The notes below the pieces were generated by a model. That model had not been told where the DNA came from and did not search any database. It worked only from the letters and a program-made list of their open reading frames with translations. From contig JAWZYV010019530.1 in the NCBI GenBank assembly GCA_038373885.1, positions 457,127 through 521,126 on the forward strand: a stretch of DNA of 64,000 nucleotides, in the 5' to 3' direction. Positions 23,435 to 34,445 of the stretch are shown here, in pieces; the first letter of the stretch is position 1, and every line of letters starts with the position of its first letter. The stretch comes from Cheiracanthium punctorium. Taxonomy: Eukaryota > Arthropoda > Arachnida > Araneae > Cheiracanthiidae. The translations under genes were made by a program, and so were the position numbers.

Positions 23435-23654
23435 GGGGCTCTATTCTGCCACGTTCGTTTAAGCGGACATTTGGATGTGTGACGTCAAATTGACGTTATT
23501 CGCAACCTGCTAACGTATTTTGGTATTCTGCAAGATACGGTAGAGCTTTAGGTGCAGATTCTCCCTATCGAATGTTTGAATTGTGGCATGCGATTCGAAT
23601 TACGTCACAAATACAAACGTTCCCTTAAAGGAACGTGGCAGAACAGACCCCCCC
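23435..23654. mobile_element. MITE with ~29-bp terminal inverted repeats
   Basis: The left end GGGGCTCTATTCTGCCACGT matches the reverse complement of the right end (AACGTGGCAGAACAGACCCC) with a few mismatches, extending through TTTAAG. The element is about 220 bp and has no coding capacity. The superfamily is not clear from the ends. Confidence 0.75.
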
Positions 23655-24448
23655 CGCCTCCCAAGGTCTTAGCCAGTAAAAAATCTGGGAGGGGGATATG
23701 TAGCATTAAAATTAAAGTTCGAGAAGGTATAGGTAGCGCTAAAGTCTTTTCAACTTTAATTGATCTTCAGAATCAACGCAAATAAAAAACTACTAATGCA
23801 TTGAAAAAAATTTCGGGAGGGAATCAAACCCCCATGATTTCCCCCCTCGGCTAGGCCTTGCCCCCGCAGATTTCGAATGCCACATGCCGAGCGTTCGAAC
23901 CATTCGAACGGATGTTTCAAAATCGATGGATTCGAATAGTTCCATTCATGTATGCCTGTGACTCGTCTCTTGCCGACCGAACTGCAAGAAGAGACCAGGG
24001 ACTGATTTGCGGCAGGGCATTAGGGGCATGCGTGCGGGCCCCCAACAACACCCCCCCCCCAAATTACCTTTTAAGTTTAAAAATTTGAAATTTTTAATAT
24101 TAATTTTAAATGAGAGACAGAGAAACTAATAATATGAAAAATAATAGTAATAATAATGACTCTACTACTATTTCATAGCGATATTATATCCGCACTTACC
24201 TGCTCATTACCTACTACCGCCATATCCTACACTTTGTATCCGCAACTGTTTTAAGCTAAACGCTTTAGTCTCGGGCAATCTTTCAGCTTATTACTTAGGC
24301 GCGGCCTATGGAGCGATGTAGGCTGATCGCGGCCAAACCACAGAGCTGATTTTCAATGGGAACAGATAAAACGAAATAGCTTCCGAAGTGGAGTGAAGTG
24401 AGTATCTATCCCACTCTAAATAAAGGCTCTGATATAAGCATTTGAACT

Positions 24449-24620
24449 TCACCATGGCACAGTGGTTATGTCGCTGAAAATGGTTGACGGCCGAAGTGTG
24501 AAGGGCCCGGGTTTGGGTTCCATTGCACGGCTGTCGACCTAACCTTTCGGAGTTTTCCGTGTTTTTCTCCGAAACTAGCGTAAATACGGGTTAGAACCCC
24601 CTTAGAAAGACCCCCCCTCC
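24449..24620 (+). mobile_element. tRNA-derived SINE
   Basis: The head CACCATGGCACAGTGGTTAT contains a box A-like block, and GGGCCCGGGTTTGGGTTCC further on resembles box B. The tail ACGGCTGTCGACCTAAC...GCGTAAATACG recurs near 31350. A related head CACCATGGTTGAGTGGTTC occurs at 56230, so this is a family in this genome. Confidence 0.65.
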
Positions 24621-24803
24621 CCCTCTGTGTTGTCCTTCTGACGTGGATTTATAAGTTCGCAAAAGCACACAAATCCGAGATACATGATACACAAACAAAC
24701 AAGCAAACAAAAAGCATTTGGGAAATAAATACAAAAATAGTGTGGTGATACATCGTTGCAGAAAACTGCTTGTTTCCTGGGTTCGTGGTTCTAAAGTCCA
24801 GTA

Positions 24804-25271
24804 GGCAGAGCCAGGGGCGTAGCCAGAAATTTTTCATGGGGGGGGGGGTTACGACTACTGCAACTCATATATATGCATACATGTGTGTGATAATGGAGTG
24901 AAGAATATACATTTTGTATGGCAAAAAAATCCTCATGGGGGGGGGGGGTTATGACCCCCCTAACCCCCCCCCGTGGCTACGCCTCTGGGCAGAGCCATTG
25001 CTAAGACTTTTTTAGAGAGGGGGTGGGGAAGATGTCGATAAACTGCCACGTCAAATATCGGTTTTTACCAGCTTATTTATTTTTTAATCAGCTATACTAC
25101 CAACTTTTTACTTTTGCCAACTGGATTTGCGTCATTTTGCCAAGTGTACAAGAAATAGGAAGCAAATTATAGTTTTCGTTAACATTTTTTTTACCAAGTT
25201 TGCCAACTAGGTATCTTATTTTGTCAAGTGTAATAGAATTTTGCTAAGCCACTTTAGAAAAGACTCTGCCA
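24804..25271. mobile_element. Nested TIR element inside LTR copy 2
   Basis: Ends GGCAGAG and CTCTGCC are inverted, flanked by AGTA on each side. Removing the block restores alignment with LTR copy 1 around CAGTA/GATGTA. It contains the hAT MITE at 24812-24987 near its left end. Class is uncertain. Confidence 0.55.
24812..24987. mobile_element. hAT MITE with exact 8-bp target duplication (copy A)
   Basis: Ends are CAGGGGCGTAGCC and GGCTACGCCTCTG. The duplication GGCAGAGC is exact at 24804-24811 and 24988-24995. The 176-bp interior has G-runs of 9 or more at both ends and a core of GACTACTGCAACTCATATAT type. An inverted copy lies at 37511-37685. Confidence 0.92.
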
Positions 25272-25484
25272 GTAAGTGTAGAAAGTTCTAGTACAGAGTC
25301 CACTTCTCAGGATGGAACTGGAACTTTATTGCTTCTATAACTTCGTCGAACCATCAGCTGTACAAAATTCACAAGCACAAACGGCTCGTAACAGTCCACT
25401 TAGTACAGAAGCTTTCACAAATGCTGTATTTCTCGCACAAAATAAAACACTTCCACAGGCAAAAATTCAGTGGAAATATACGAA

Positions 25485-25524
25485 GGTTATCGTATACAGT
25501 CCCTCAAGACTGTATACGATAACC
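25485..25524. repeat. Perfect 17-bp hairpin, 6-nt loop, in LTR copy 2
   Basis: Arms 25485-25501 and 25508-25524 (GGTTATCGTATACAGTC) are exact reverse complements around CCTCAA. LTR copies 1 and 3 have a different sequence where the second arm lies. Confidence 0.92.
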
Positions 25525-26478
25525 GAAGTGATGAAGAATTTACACACAGCACTATAAAACAAGTCTTTAAAAAGGCAAGCGAAAATTCTATAGCACAAAA
25601 TTCACAGCGTAATACAGCGTACACACTCAACAAATGCTCGGTGAGAAATTGACTCTTGGTCTCTCTGCCTCCTATTTGTAGGTGTCCCCGAAGTTAAGAG
25701 ACGCTTCTCGAAGAATGTATTTTCCGAAGATTCTACATAAAGCGGGACTTATGATTACGTCACAGAAGAGAAATGGAGCAATATTAGGCTATTATGTGAA
25801 GTTAATGCAGTAAAACAAACTTTAAAGACTCGTACAAACTTTAAAGACTTTAAAGAAGGAAAAATCGTGCCAAATGTCCAAAAGGTCGCCAAGCTTGGCG
25901 ACTTTTAGGCGAAATATCGCCAAATTAGACGCCAAAAAGAAGTCCCCAAATGTGAGGCCAGCAAAGCTCTAGCATCAATGTTTCTCGAGATTTCTTGAAA
26001 TCTTCAGAGACTTCACTACACAAACCAATAGGGAAACCCAAAACTCAGTATCTCGTGTTCTAGTTGACCGTTCTTTGACTCTCCGTTCTAGTTGACCGAT
26101 TCTAGCTGACCGTTCGTTGACGCTCCGTTCTAGTTGACCGATTTTGATGCAACAATATGCAAAATTTAACTATTTGACACGTAGAATACGAATTTCAAAC
26201 TTTTTTTAACAACCAGGAAACAGAACATATCGAAAATTCGTAACAAAATGTTACTTAAAAAGATAGGGAATGAAATGAACGATTAAAAATTTTCAAAAAA
26301 GGAAAAAAATCTGAAACACTTTCAGATTTTAAATACACACGATAGTGCTTCATATTAAAAGCGTATCATATGCGCCGTCCCTATTTTTCTTCCTTATTCC
26401 ATTAAGTTGGAAAGTGTATCATTATTCATGAGTGTGCCGTATTTTGCTTCATTGTTCCATAAAACACATCTTCAGAAT

Positions 26479-27012
26479 CAGGCGCGCACACAGGATTTTG
26501 GGCTGGGGGGTCCAACTTTTACAGTTTGGGGGGGGGGGGGGGTCCAACTTTTACGGTTTGGGGGGGTCTAACTTTGGGGGGGTCTAACATTTTGGGGGGG
26601 ATCCAACTTTTATCGTTTTGGGGGGGGGGGGGGGTCCAACTTTTAGGGATGTTCCAGATTGACAAAAATCAGTGATGAAATAGCTCGTTTTCATTAGAAG
26701 GAATTAATCACAACTCGTCCCATCCAGTTCCCTAAGAATACACTACACAGTGCAATAGGAAGCAAAGTAATAGTTGTACAGTTTTGAGAACGAGATGGTG
26801 TTTTATGTTCGCTTTCAGTTCGTTTTTGAAAAGTTGAGGAAAACGAGAAAAAAAATTCTTTTTTTATTTATTAGAACTGAAACTATTGCTACCTTTTTTT
26901 GGAATTATTTTATTTACTATAGATATTGGATAATAATCAATCAAAAAAAAAAAAAAATCAAGCCCGATGGGGGGGTCCGGACCCCCTAGACCCCCCCTTG
27001 TGTGCGCCACTG
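26479..27012. mobile_element. hAT-type element with exact 8-bp target duplication and G-rich interior
   Basis: Ends CAGGCGCGCACACAGG and CTTGTGTGCGCCACTG are inverted with few mismatches, flanked by TTCAGAAT on both sides (26471-26478, 27013-27020). The left interior is a decayed array of G-runs separated by GTCCAACTTTTA-like spacers. The right end has matching C-runs. There is no transposase frame. Confidence 0.9.
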
Positions 27013-27244
27013 TTCAGAATTGAAATCATCTTAATATCGCTAACTAACACTGTTTTAGAATCTTCGCCAAGCCTATTCCAGCTATACTTCACCCTTTTAA
27101 ATACTGTTTCGAATGGGCATCCAAATCCATGAGTGTAGCGTGTTCTGCTTCTTTGTTCCATAAAACACTTCTTCGGAATTAAAATCTATATTAAAGTAGC
27201 CCACTAAAACTATTTTACAATATTCGCCAGGCGTTTTCTAACTA

Positions 27245-27460
27245 CACTCAAAATCTATTATATAAATGTGAAAGATTGTTTGTTTGTTTGTCCGGGAACT
27301 CCTCCCACACCGTCAGACTGATCGGCTTGAAATTTTGCACATAATCGTGAAACGACATAGAATAGGCCGTAGGCTAATTTAAAATTCTGGAAATCCACCC
27401 GTTCCCTAATTTTTAAAGATTTTTCGCGATTTTCAGGGTTCCATAGGGTTCCATTCAGGG
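27245..27460. repeat. Interspersed repeat with TTTG run
   Basis: It opens ATTATATAAATGTGAAAG followed by a TTTG run and a segment ending near TAGGCCGTAGGCTAATTTAAA. The same layout recurs at 58211-58400. Such blocks are common dispersed repeats in arthropod genomes. The family is not resolved here. Confidence 0.55.
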
Positions 27461-28950
27461 TGGAAAGCTACTCAAATGTCCGATTTCAACACATTCGTGA
27501 GCATGCGCCGAGACGGTTGGTCGCAGACCTACCGAATTTTGCATACGGCTTCACTAGGACAGATCCTAACACGCCTCGGAGTGATTTTTTTCGAAATTCG
27601 ATTTGGAAAATGTTTTATTTTGTTTTGTCAGATTTTTAGAGATTTTCCTCGCTTAATACGGAATAACGCCGGTAATTACACTCGCAAGAGAACGATATTT
27701 ACATCATCGGATAGAGGAGAAAATTTTCTTTTAAAAACTTTTTGTTCGGACTGAGTAACATAATTTGCAGATTTTTGGGAATTTTTCGATTAAAATTAAA
27801 TTTGACGCTAACTTTTGTAAAATATTTTTTAAAACTGCTGCATCTTGAATTCTATCCGTCATAACAATTTTATATTTTGTCAAATGACAGATCATACATT
27901 TCACCCTCTTTTAAAAGATAAACCAGAGGAAAATATAAATTAGGAGATTTTTTACGAATTTTTAAGTAAAGAAGGATTTTCATTTCAATAGCAGATGCTT
28001 AAAAACTTCGGTATGATATCTTGCGGTTTGGTTGTCTTGGAGACAGTAACAATGATTAAAATTGCCAGTTGAAAAAAATAAATAAAATTACTTTAAAATA
28101 GCTAAGTTTTCGAATGTGAAATGTGCATGATTTTGACGTCACGAGTTTAAAACCCCTTTCGAAAGTCAATCAGAATAACGGGCTCACAAACAAAACATAC
28201 GCCACGCATGAAATAATTCAATATTTTATTTTACGTTGCCAGAAAAAGAACTGAATGCTGTTTTTTCACCAGTGAATTATCCAGCATTATTTTCAATTGA
28301 GATTTTAAAAAGAACACGTTTTCGAATCGCAGGAAATATATTGCGGTGTTAAACAGGACCTGATTATGACCAACAAGGGGTCCCGGGCATTGATGAATTT
28401 GGTGCCCCCATCTATGAAATGTGTTTTTTTTTTCCATAAAATTTTGTTATAAAAAAAAGAGCAACATTTGAAATTGGGGGCCATTTCGAGCCGGGGGCCC
28501 TGGGTAAACTCCCGATTTGCCCGTGCGATAATAGAACCCTGGTGCTAAATACGCTAATCTGACAAGAATTATGCGCAAAAATTTATGGAGAGCTCATTTA
28601 GTGGCAACCATAAAGTGAAATGATTACCGTTTATGCTAATGCGTAAATTGCAAAGAATCACCAAAGAGCAATAGACTACATTCGTGACAAATATCTAAAC
28701 AGTTTCTTTAAATTAGGCATTAACGGTTGCAAAGCACGGTTGAACGAAAAGCAGTTTTAATTCGGTTCATTGCAGAAAATCCCCGTTCACATGGAGCTGT
28801 GCTCACAGGAACTAACTGGATCAATTCCATAAGTTTTAAAATCTGCCAGTACATCGCAGTTCTTTGTCTTCTGCAGCCAACCGGTTATATAAAAAATTGA
28901 AAGAAACTCTTTGTGTCGACGAGGAAGGAAAACTCGGTCTTTTGAGCATC
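27461..28950. other. No supported gene
   Basis: Frames of 68-92 codons occur, but none has a recognisable product. The stretch 28370-28520 resembles the ends of decayed elements (GGGGGCCCTGGG). Nothing else was seen. Confidence 0.5.
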
Positions 28951-28959
28951 ACTCGCCAT

Positions 28960-29690
28960 TGTGGCGAGAGGACCTAAACTTTTACCAGCCAGTAAGGATT
29001 TTTTTATCGCCATTTGGCGAGCGGCGAGCGACATTCGCGAGAGTTGGTTTCTAGAAATCTCGAGAAATATTGGTCCTAGAGCCTCGATCTCTTCACTTTT
29101 GGAGACTTATTTTTGGCGTCAAATTTGGCGATATTTCGCCAAAAGTCGCCAAGCTTGGCGACATTTTGGTCATTTGGCGCGATTTTCCTATGGGGCCTGG
29201 AACTTGGTTTTCCTGCATTAAAAACACATAATAACCTAACATTTCTCTTCTATGACGTAATCAAAATTTCCGCTTTATGTAGAATCTTCGAGAAATAGAC
29301 TTTTCTGGAGGCTTCTTGTACCTTCTGCGTCGGCTATAAATAGAAACGCCTTAGAAGCCCCAGTTCAGTGTGAGTGAGCTTCCCTTTTTGTGAATTAGAG
29401 CTTCTCTGAGCGAGTAACGCTTGCTTTGTGAATTGGTAGTGCTACAGAAGCTGTGTTTTCGCTTGCTTTTCGAAGCTATTTTTAAAGTGCTGTGTGCAAA
29501 TTCTCCCATGCTGTGTCTTAAGGGATTGTGTACGATATCCCTTGAATATTTTCACTGAATTTTAGCCTGTGAAAGTGACTTATTTTGTGTGAGAAATACA
29601 GCATTTGTGAGTGTTTCAGATCTAAGCGGACTGTTAAAAGCACATTATTATTTGATTGTACTATGAATTTTGTACAGCTGATTGTTCGAC
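28960..29690 (+). mobile_element. LTR copy 3 (plus orientation), 3' truncated
   Basis: This aligns with copies 1 and 2 from about 29041 to TGTACAGCTGATTGTTCGAC at 29690, where similarity stops before the expected LTR end. Promoter parts are intact: the palindrome (29145-29162), TGACGTAA (29253-29260), GAATCTTCGAGAA (29282-29294) and TATAAATA (29335-29342). This is the best-preserved promoter of the three. The upstream 80 bp (28960-29040) has further TGGCGA-type repeats. Confidence 0.8.
29335..29342 (+). promoter_or_regulatory. TATA box of LTR copy 3
   Basis: TATAAATA is preceded 41 bp upstream by the heat-shock-like site. The spacing is the same in copy 1 (21251 to 21292 on the minus strand). 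Confidence 0.65.
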
Positions 29691-29794
29691 CAGGCGCGGG
29701 TATAATATAAGTACAACCTGGCAGTCAAAGGGACACCGGAAAAATTCCCGATGTCGAGTTTTCGAGATAACGAGGGAAAATCTATTTATTCGAA

Positions 29795-29832
29795 GTATCA
29801 AGGGTTTTCGAGATATCGAGGTTACACTGTAT
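29795..29832. mobile_element. Tigger/pogo-like terminal repeat remnant
   Basis: Read on the minus strand the sequence is CAGTGTAACCTCGATATCTC followed by GAAAACCC, close to Tigger ends (CAGTnnAACCTCG). Similar GTCGAGTTTTCGAGATAACG occurs at about 29755. No transposase is seen. Confidence 0.5.
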
Positions 29833-29948
29833 TTTTCCGGATGCCGAAGTGCAAAAACCTTGGGAAACGCTGTTGTTAAGTGCGGGTGCCTTCTGTAATC
29901 CTAGCAGCAGGGTTGAGGGCGCTGCTGTCGTTGAAAGAAAAGCATTGA

Positions 29949-29979
<31 letters not shown>

Positions 29980-30382
29980 GGAGGGACTCAGCTCAAACCG
30001 AAACTTTTACACGAACGCGTTCTTAAACGGCTTCTTTTTTTTTTTTTTTTTTGGCAATCGCTGATAGAAAAAACGACTTCTTCCTATGAGTTGAATTGCT
30101 TAGTGACGCAGTTACGTCTCCCGTGGTTCATTGATTACTGTTGCATTCCTTCATTGTTACTGCTAATTTATGCTTTTTGCCCTTGATGAATGCTGTCTGA
30201 ATAGAGAAAGGACCTTACAGAAAACATTCATTAATAAAGAATCCGCATCTACAGCGACGTCAGCAGTCTTGAACGTCCTTGAGAACTGTCGTCCTCTCTT
30301 AAGATGTCATCTGCATCGGTAAGATTCCATTCCGTTACCTTTTCAGTATGTTTTGTTGTTGTTTGAGTTGTTATGATTAAGC
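29833..30382. other. No gene; homopolymer-rich
   Basis: A long A-run (about 29949-29976) and a T-run (about 30037-30052) flank a short GC-richer piece. Nothing coding is supported. The frame through the A-run encodes poly-lysine only. Confidence 0.6.
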
Positions 30383-30539
30383 CATTAGGGGATCCAGAGG
30401 AGGGTACGTGTCCCCCCAGACGAATGAAGTGCACACTATAGAAGATTGTCTTGTTTTGTAAATCCAAGTGATTCTCTAAGAAAACGTGACAAAAAATATC
30501 TTATGCCCCCTCCAGAATTTTGTTCTGGATCCGCCACTG
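30383..30539. mobile_element. Short hAT MITE with near-exact target duplication
   Basis: The left end CATTAGGGGATCCAGA corresponds to the right end TCTGGATCCGCCACTG (inverted, three mismatches). Flanks GATTAAGC and GACAAAGC agree at 6 of 8 bases. The element is 157 bp with G/C-run ends. Confidence 0.65.
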
Positions 30540-30571
30540 GACAAAGCCATATGCATGGACTGTCTGTCTGG

Positions 30572-30793
30572 CATGGGCGCCCATAAGAGGGGCCAAGGTA
30601 GGGCACTTGCCCCCTCCTCATGGGCGCCGACAGCATAGGGCAAGGGGGGCAGTGCCCCCCTGGATTTTTGTATGCAGTGTTTTCCCTTGCATTTTTGCTC
30701 TTTCCACCATGATAACCATACGTTGAAGTAGTCTTTGCCCCCCTGGAGTAGTCTTTGTCCCCTCCCCTGGGAAATATTCTGCCGGCGCCCATG
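30572..30793. mobile_element. TIR element with GGCGCCCATG ends, possibly nested
   Basis: CATGGGCGCC at the left and GGCGCCCATG at the right are inverted. Internal CATGGGCGCCGACAGC suggests a second insertion. A related block lies at 62897-63080. Confidence 0.5.
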
Positions 30794-31279
30794 CCCCTCC
30801 TAGAGTTTTAGGTTAATGTCTCATGATGTAAACAAATAGCAAAACCAGAACTAAATTTGTTAAAAGTTTGAAATTTGCCCCCCTCTATAAAAATTTTTTG
30901 AAGTTTCCCCCCCTTCTAGAAAAATTCCTATGGGAGCGTGCCTTGTTCGTAGAACTTTCTAAAAGGATCTTAACGCTCGTTACATCTGGGGAAAACCGAC
31001 TCAACCTCCAGACCGTTACATCGACTGGCCCGAACCAAAGACTTTCAGACTTCGTCCATCGACCATTTTGAGTGTTTTAAACCCACTCGGCCATGGTTGG
31101 GGGCCAGCTTTTTAGTGTGAATAATAGTTATTTTTATGCGCATGGTGTACAGAGCAGGAAAACGCTGTAATTATAGGAGCTCTGCGAAATAAATGCAAAT
31201 TTGAGTGCAAAATAAAATTAACGGCGAATTTCGAAAAAAAAAAAATCGTGATCATCCAAGAAAACTGATTACATCAAGC

Positions 31280-32345
31280 CAGTGCAACAACTACAGTTTA
31301 CGTTATCGATGTACCTGAGGTGTGAGAAAGTCCAGGTTTCTGGCCAACCGAACGGCTGTCGATCTAACGATCTGGAGTTTTGGATGGTTACCTTCAGATG
31401 TTACGTAAATACGCATTACAAGTATAGAGATGTAGGCCACTATTCGGTATTCGGCAGTTTTGCCGAATAGCGAACAGGTATTCGGCCGAATATTGCTACA
31501 TATTCAGCTGAATAATTTCAGAACAAAGAGGAAAAAATATTTTTAACGTGTATTTTTAAATCCATTTACAAATAATATTGCTTAGTTATACTTCAGTATG
31601 TTAATTTCATATTATAAAATAGCCTGAGTCATTGAATTTTAAGCTGAATGAAACATAATCTAACTTATTAAATAATATTACAGAAATGCAGACTTTTCTA
31701 CTACTTGGCTTAGTACTCCCACCCACGGGGCCCCACCAATAGTACTCCCACCCCTTCTTTAAGGGGTGGGAGTACTATTAGGAATCTTTTCAGATCCTCC
31801 CATTACAAACACAACTTTGGAAAGCTGCTACATGTGTTTGCCCAGAAGCTGTAAAACTCAAAGCATGATGTGATTATGTATAGTTACCAGATTCATCACA
31901 TTTACTATAGCATGTTTTGTTTATTAAATTATGAATATCTCAAAATATAATTATACAACTATTAGTGTTTAACAATGTAAAAGATATTTTTTCATGACCC
32001 AGATTTTTTAGTTTTACAGACAATACTGTTGTGTATTTTTAAGTACATAAATAATGTAAAATAAATTTTCATTAGTCTTTATTTAGTATTTAATTACAAA
32101 TTTGAAAAACGATGTTTCATTTACAATCAAAATGAAATTTTAAAAAATTAAATATTCGGCCTAAACTATGTGCCTAATATTCGATATTCGGCCTGAGCTA
32201 TTGGCCGAATCACTATTAATTAGATCTCTAGTAAAACTCTTTAGAAATTCCTCTGCCCAAGGCACCCACCCCTAGGCTGGTAGCCGTCGGAAAGCAGGCA
32301 CCTGTAGGTTTGCCTCCAACACAATACAATACAATGCATAAAACC
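31280..32345 (+). mobile_element. SINE tail split by a TIR element
   Basis: The segment 31345-31423 (ACGGCTGTCGATCTAACGAT ... GTAAATACGCATTACA) matches the tail of the SINE at 24449. The match resumes at about 32226 (AGTAAAACTC...). Between them, 31424-32225 has inverted TAGAGAT/ATCTCTA ends and TTCGGC-rich subterminal repeats, resembling the element at 42753. Confidence 0.55.
31738..31779. repeat. Perfect 19-bp hairpin, 4-nt loop
   Basis: Arms 31738-31756 and 31761-31779 (AATAGTACTCCCACCCCTT) are exact reverse complements around CTTT. It lies inside the TIR element that splits the SINE. Confidence 0.92.
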
Positions 32346-34008
32346 TCCCCACACCTCAAAGCTTATTTAAACGGTTGGTAAAACTTTTACTACATCATAG
32401 AAAACAATTAACTTGCATGACTTTACTATTAGGCGAAAGAGGAAGTGCGATTACTACTATAACTCTTTTTTTTATCTCTTAACTATAATAATGCAGATTG
32501 CGATTTCCAGACGAACAATGGCATTTTTATCTGTTGCAGCGCTGTTCCGTTCCGTTCCGAGTATTTTCATTAGTTTTAAATGGCTGTCTCCATCGCGACG
32601 TTATCGAAAACAAGAAAGATAAATCATGCCAAACGCATCGCTTATAAAACACTTTCCAACACAACAATATTTTTTTTGAGCCAAATTTGGCGATTTATTG
32701 TCCTTAAATCTGGCGAGATTTTGGAGATGCTGTTATAAACATTATATTTTTATTTACGCTTTATCTACGTTATAGGCACGTTCTGTTCCCCGAAAAACTG
32801 TCCGATATAGGGAGGTGTCCAACTTGGGACCTGAATCGGGAAATCTATTTTTTCAGTCGCCCCCCAAGATTTTCTCTGAGATTGGCCCTGAGCAGAGTCG
32901 CAGAGAGCCCAGTCGGGGCCCCGGGGATAAAATCTTCGGTATCCCTTTGCTATCCAGAAACACTTTCGACCAGGTCCTTATTTTCAACTACGCCATTAGG
33001 TCCGGTCCTAGGGCCCCCGAATATTGGATCCCCCGAAGACAAAATCTCAATTCAATGTTTCTTAATTTATCTTTTTTAATTGCAGATTTTTATATAACCT
33101 TTCTATCCTTTCAAATGCTTTCAAACAATATTTTAAACAAGTTGTCAGTCTGCTCGATGATCGATGACATTTATAGCCAGGGGTTGAAAAAAGTTGTAAA
33201 TTCTTAGGCATTTTTATATACAGATTGAATATGTTTGTTAAATTCATCATGCAAGATAATAGACGGCTGCCATTTTGGGAAAAAAAAAAAAAGCCCAGAC
33301 TTTCGACAGCAGGGCACAGCCTGACATTTACCTTTGGAAATTTCACACTGCCTACATCAGTGTCAGGGAGTCCCCATCCAGAGTTTGATATGCCTATAGT
33401 CGAGAATTTTCTATTGCTTTTGGTGTCGTATTACATCAGTCTTTTAGTCCTTATTAAAATTATTAATCATTTAAAGAAACTTTAAATTAATAGTAATTGG
33501 AAAATAATTAATAGAATTAAAATTGTTAATTTAAAAGTATTATAATTTAATAAACTTCCGTGCTCTAAAAAATACCAACATTTTATTTTGAAGGTTTCGC
33601 CACTTCCATAAAGAAACTGCATTTGGAACGTTAACAACATTTTTGCAGGGCATGTTTCCTCAGTATTGAAAAAATTAATATTTTTATTCATAGTACTTCC
33701 AAGCAGGCAGACAAAAAATTGAAGAAGTAAAAAAAACTGGAAAGTTCAAAATTTCTCATAGAATGTCTTAATCTTTAATATTTTGTTAAGGAAAAATCAA
33801 AATTTATTTGGTTGGGTGGGTCCATGGCTATGCCCGTTCTTCCACTATTTAACAGTGTCTCTAACTTTTAAACTTCTCTTGAAAAAGAAGGCTAAATCAC
33901 TAACACTCCTCGTTTTTGTGAAGTTGGTAGATTATGCTCTAGCTGGTTTTTGTAATTTTGTTTAAAAATTAATAGGAAACTTCTGGGGACATATTCTGTA
34001 TTTGGACA

Positions 34009-34042
<34 letters not shown>

Positions 34043-34300
34043 CAAAATTGACAACACACAATTAAGTATTATATAGAAGCAGCAACAGTCGGGCCCATTC
34101 CCAAAGTGAGGCCCTGGGGATATTTCGCTTGCTCCCCCTGTCCCTCTCTGCGCCACTGGCCCGGAGTAAAATCATATCTGCGTTTTGCTTCTGGAGGTAG
34201 GGAGGGAGGGGTAGTAGCGAAATTTTCAAAACAGATGTTCTTCCCACGTGTCCTACTTGTTGCGTTCTTATCAACTTATCAACGCGCCCTAGAGGGCGCT
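32346..34300. other. No supported gene upstream of the cGLR locus
   Basis: Frames up to 130 codons (32815-33207) are open but of no recognised product. A piece of the LTR-type TTTGGCGA repeat occurs near 32680-32730. The last 100 bp contains the near-palindrome GCGCCCTAGAGGGCGC (34284-34299). Confidence 0.5.
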
Positions 34301-34408
34301 TTTTTGTAGAATGCACACTTGTATCGTCTGCTAGCGTTGTTTGTTGTGTGTAAACAAAGGTGGTGCTTAATCTCTTTGAGATCGTTGTTGGATGTAAATA
34401 AATCGAAT

Positions 34409-34445
<37 letters not shown>

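Larger units (their letters stand above)
24753..26245 (-). mobile_element. Solo-like LTR (copy 2) with nested insertions
   Basis: This is the most complete LTR: TGTTACGAATTTTCG at the minus-strand start (26245) and a degenerate ...CTGCAACG end at 24753. Excluding insertions it is about 1.03 kb. It keeps the palindrome (25885-25902), the CRE-like site (25755-25762), GAATCTTCGG (25724-25733) and a decayed TATA (25673-25680). No internal Gypsy sequence adjoins either end. A second element sits at 24804-25271, with a hAT MITE inside that. GTTCTAGTTGACCG is repeated several times at about 26058-26140. Confidence 0.8.
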
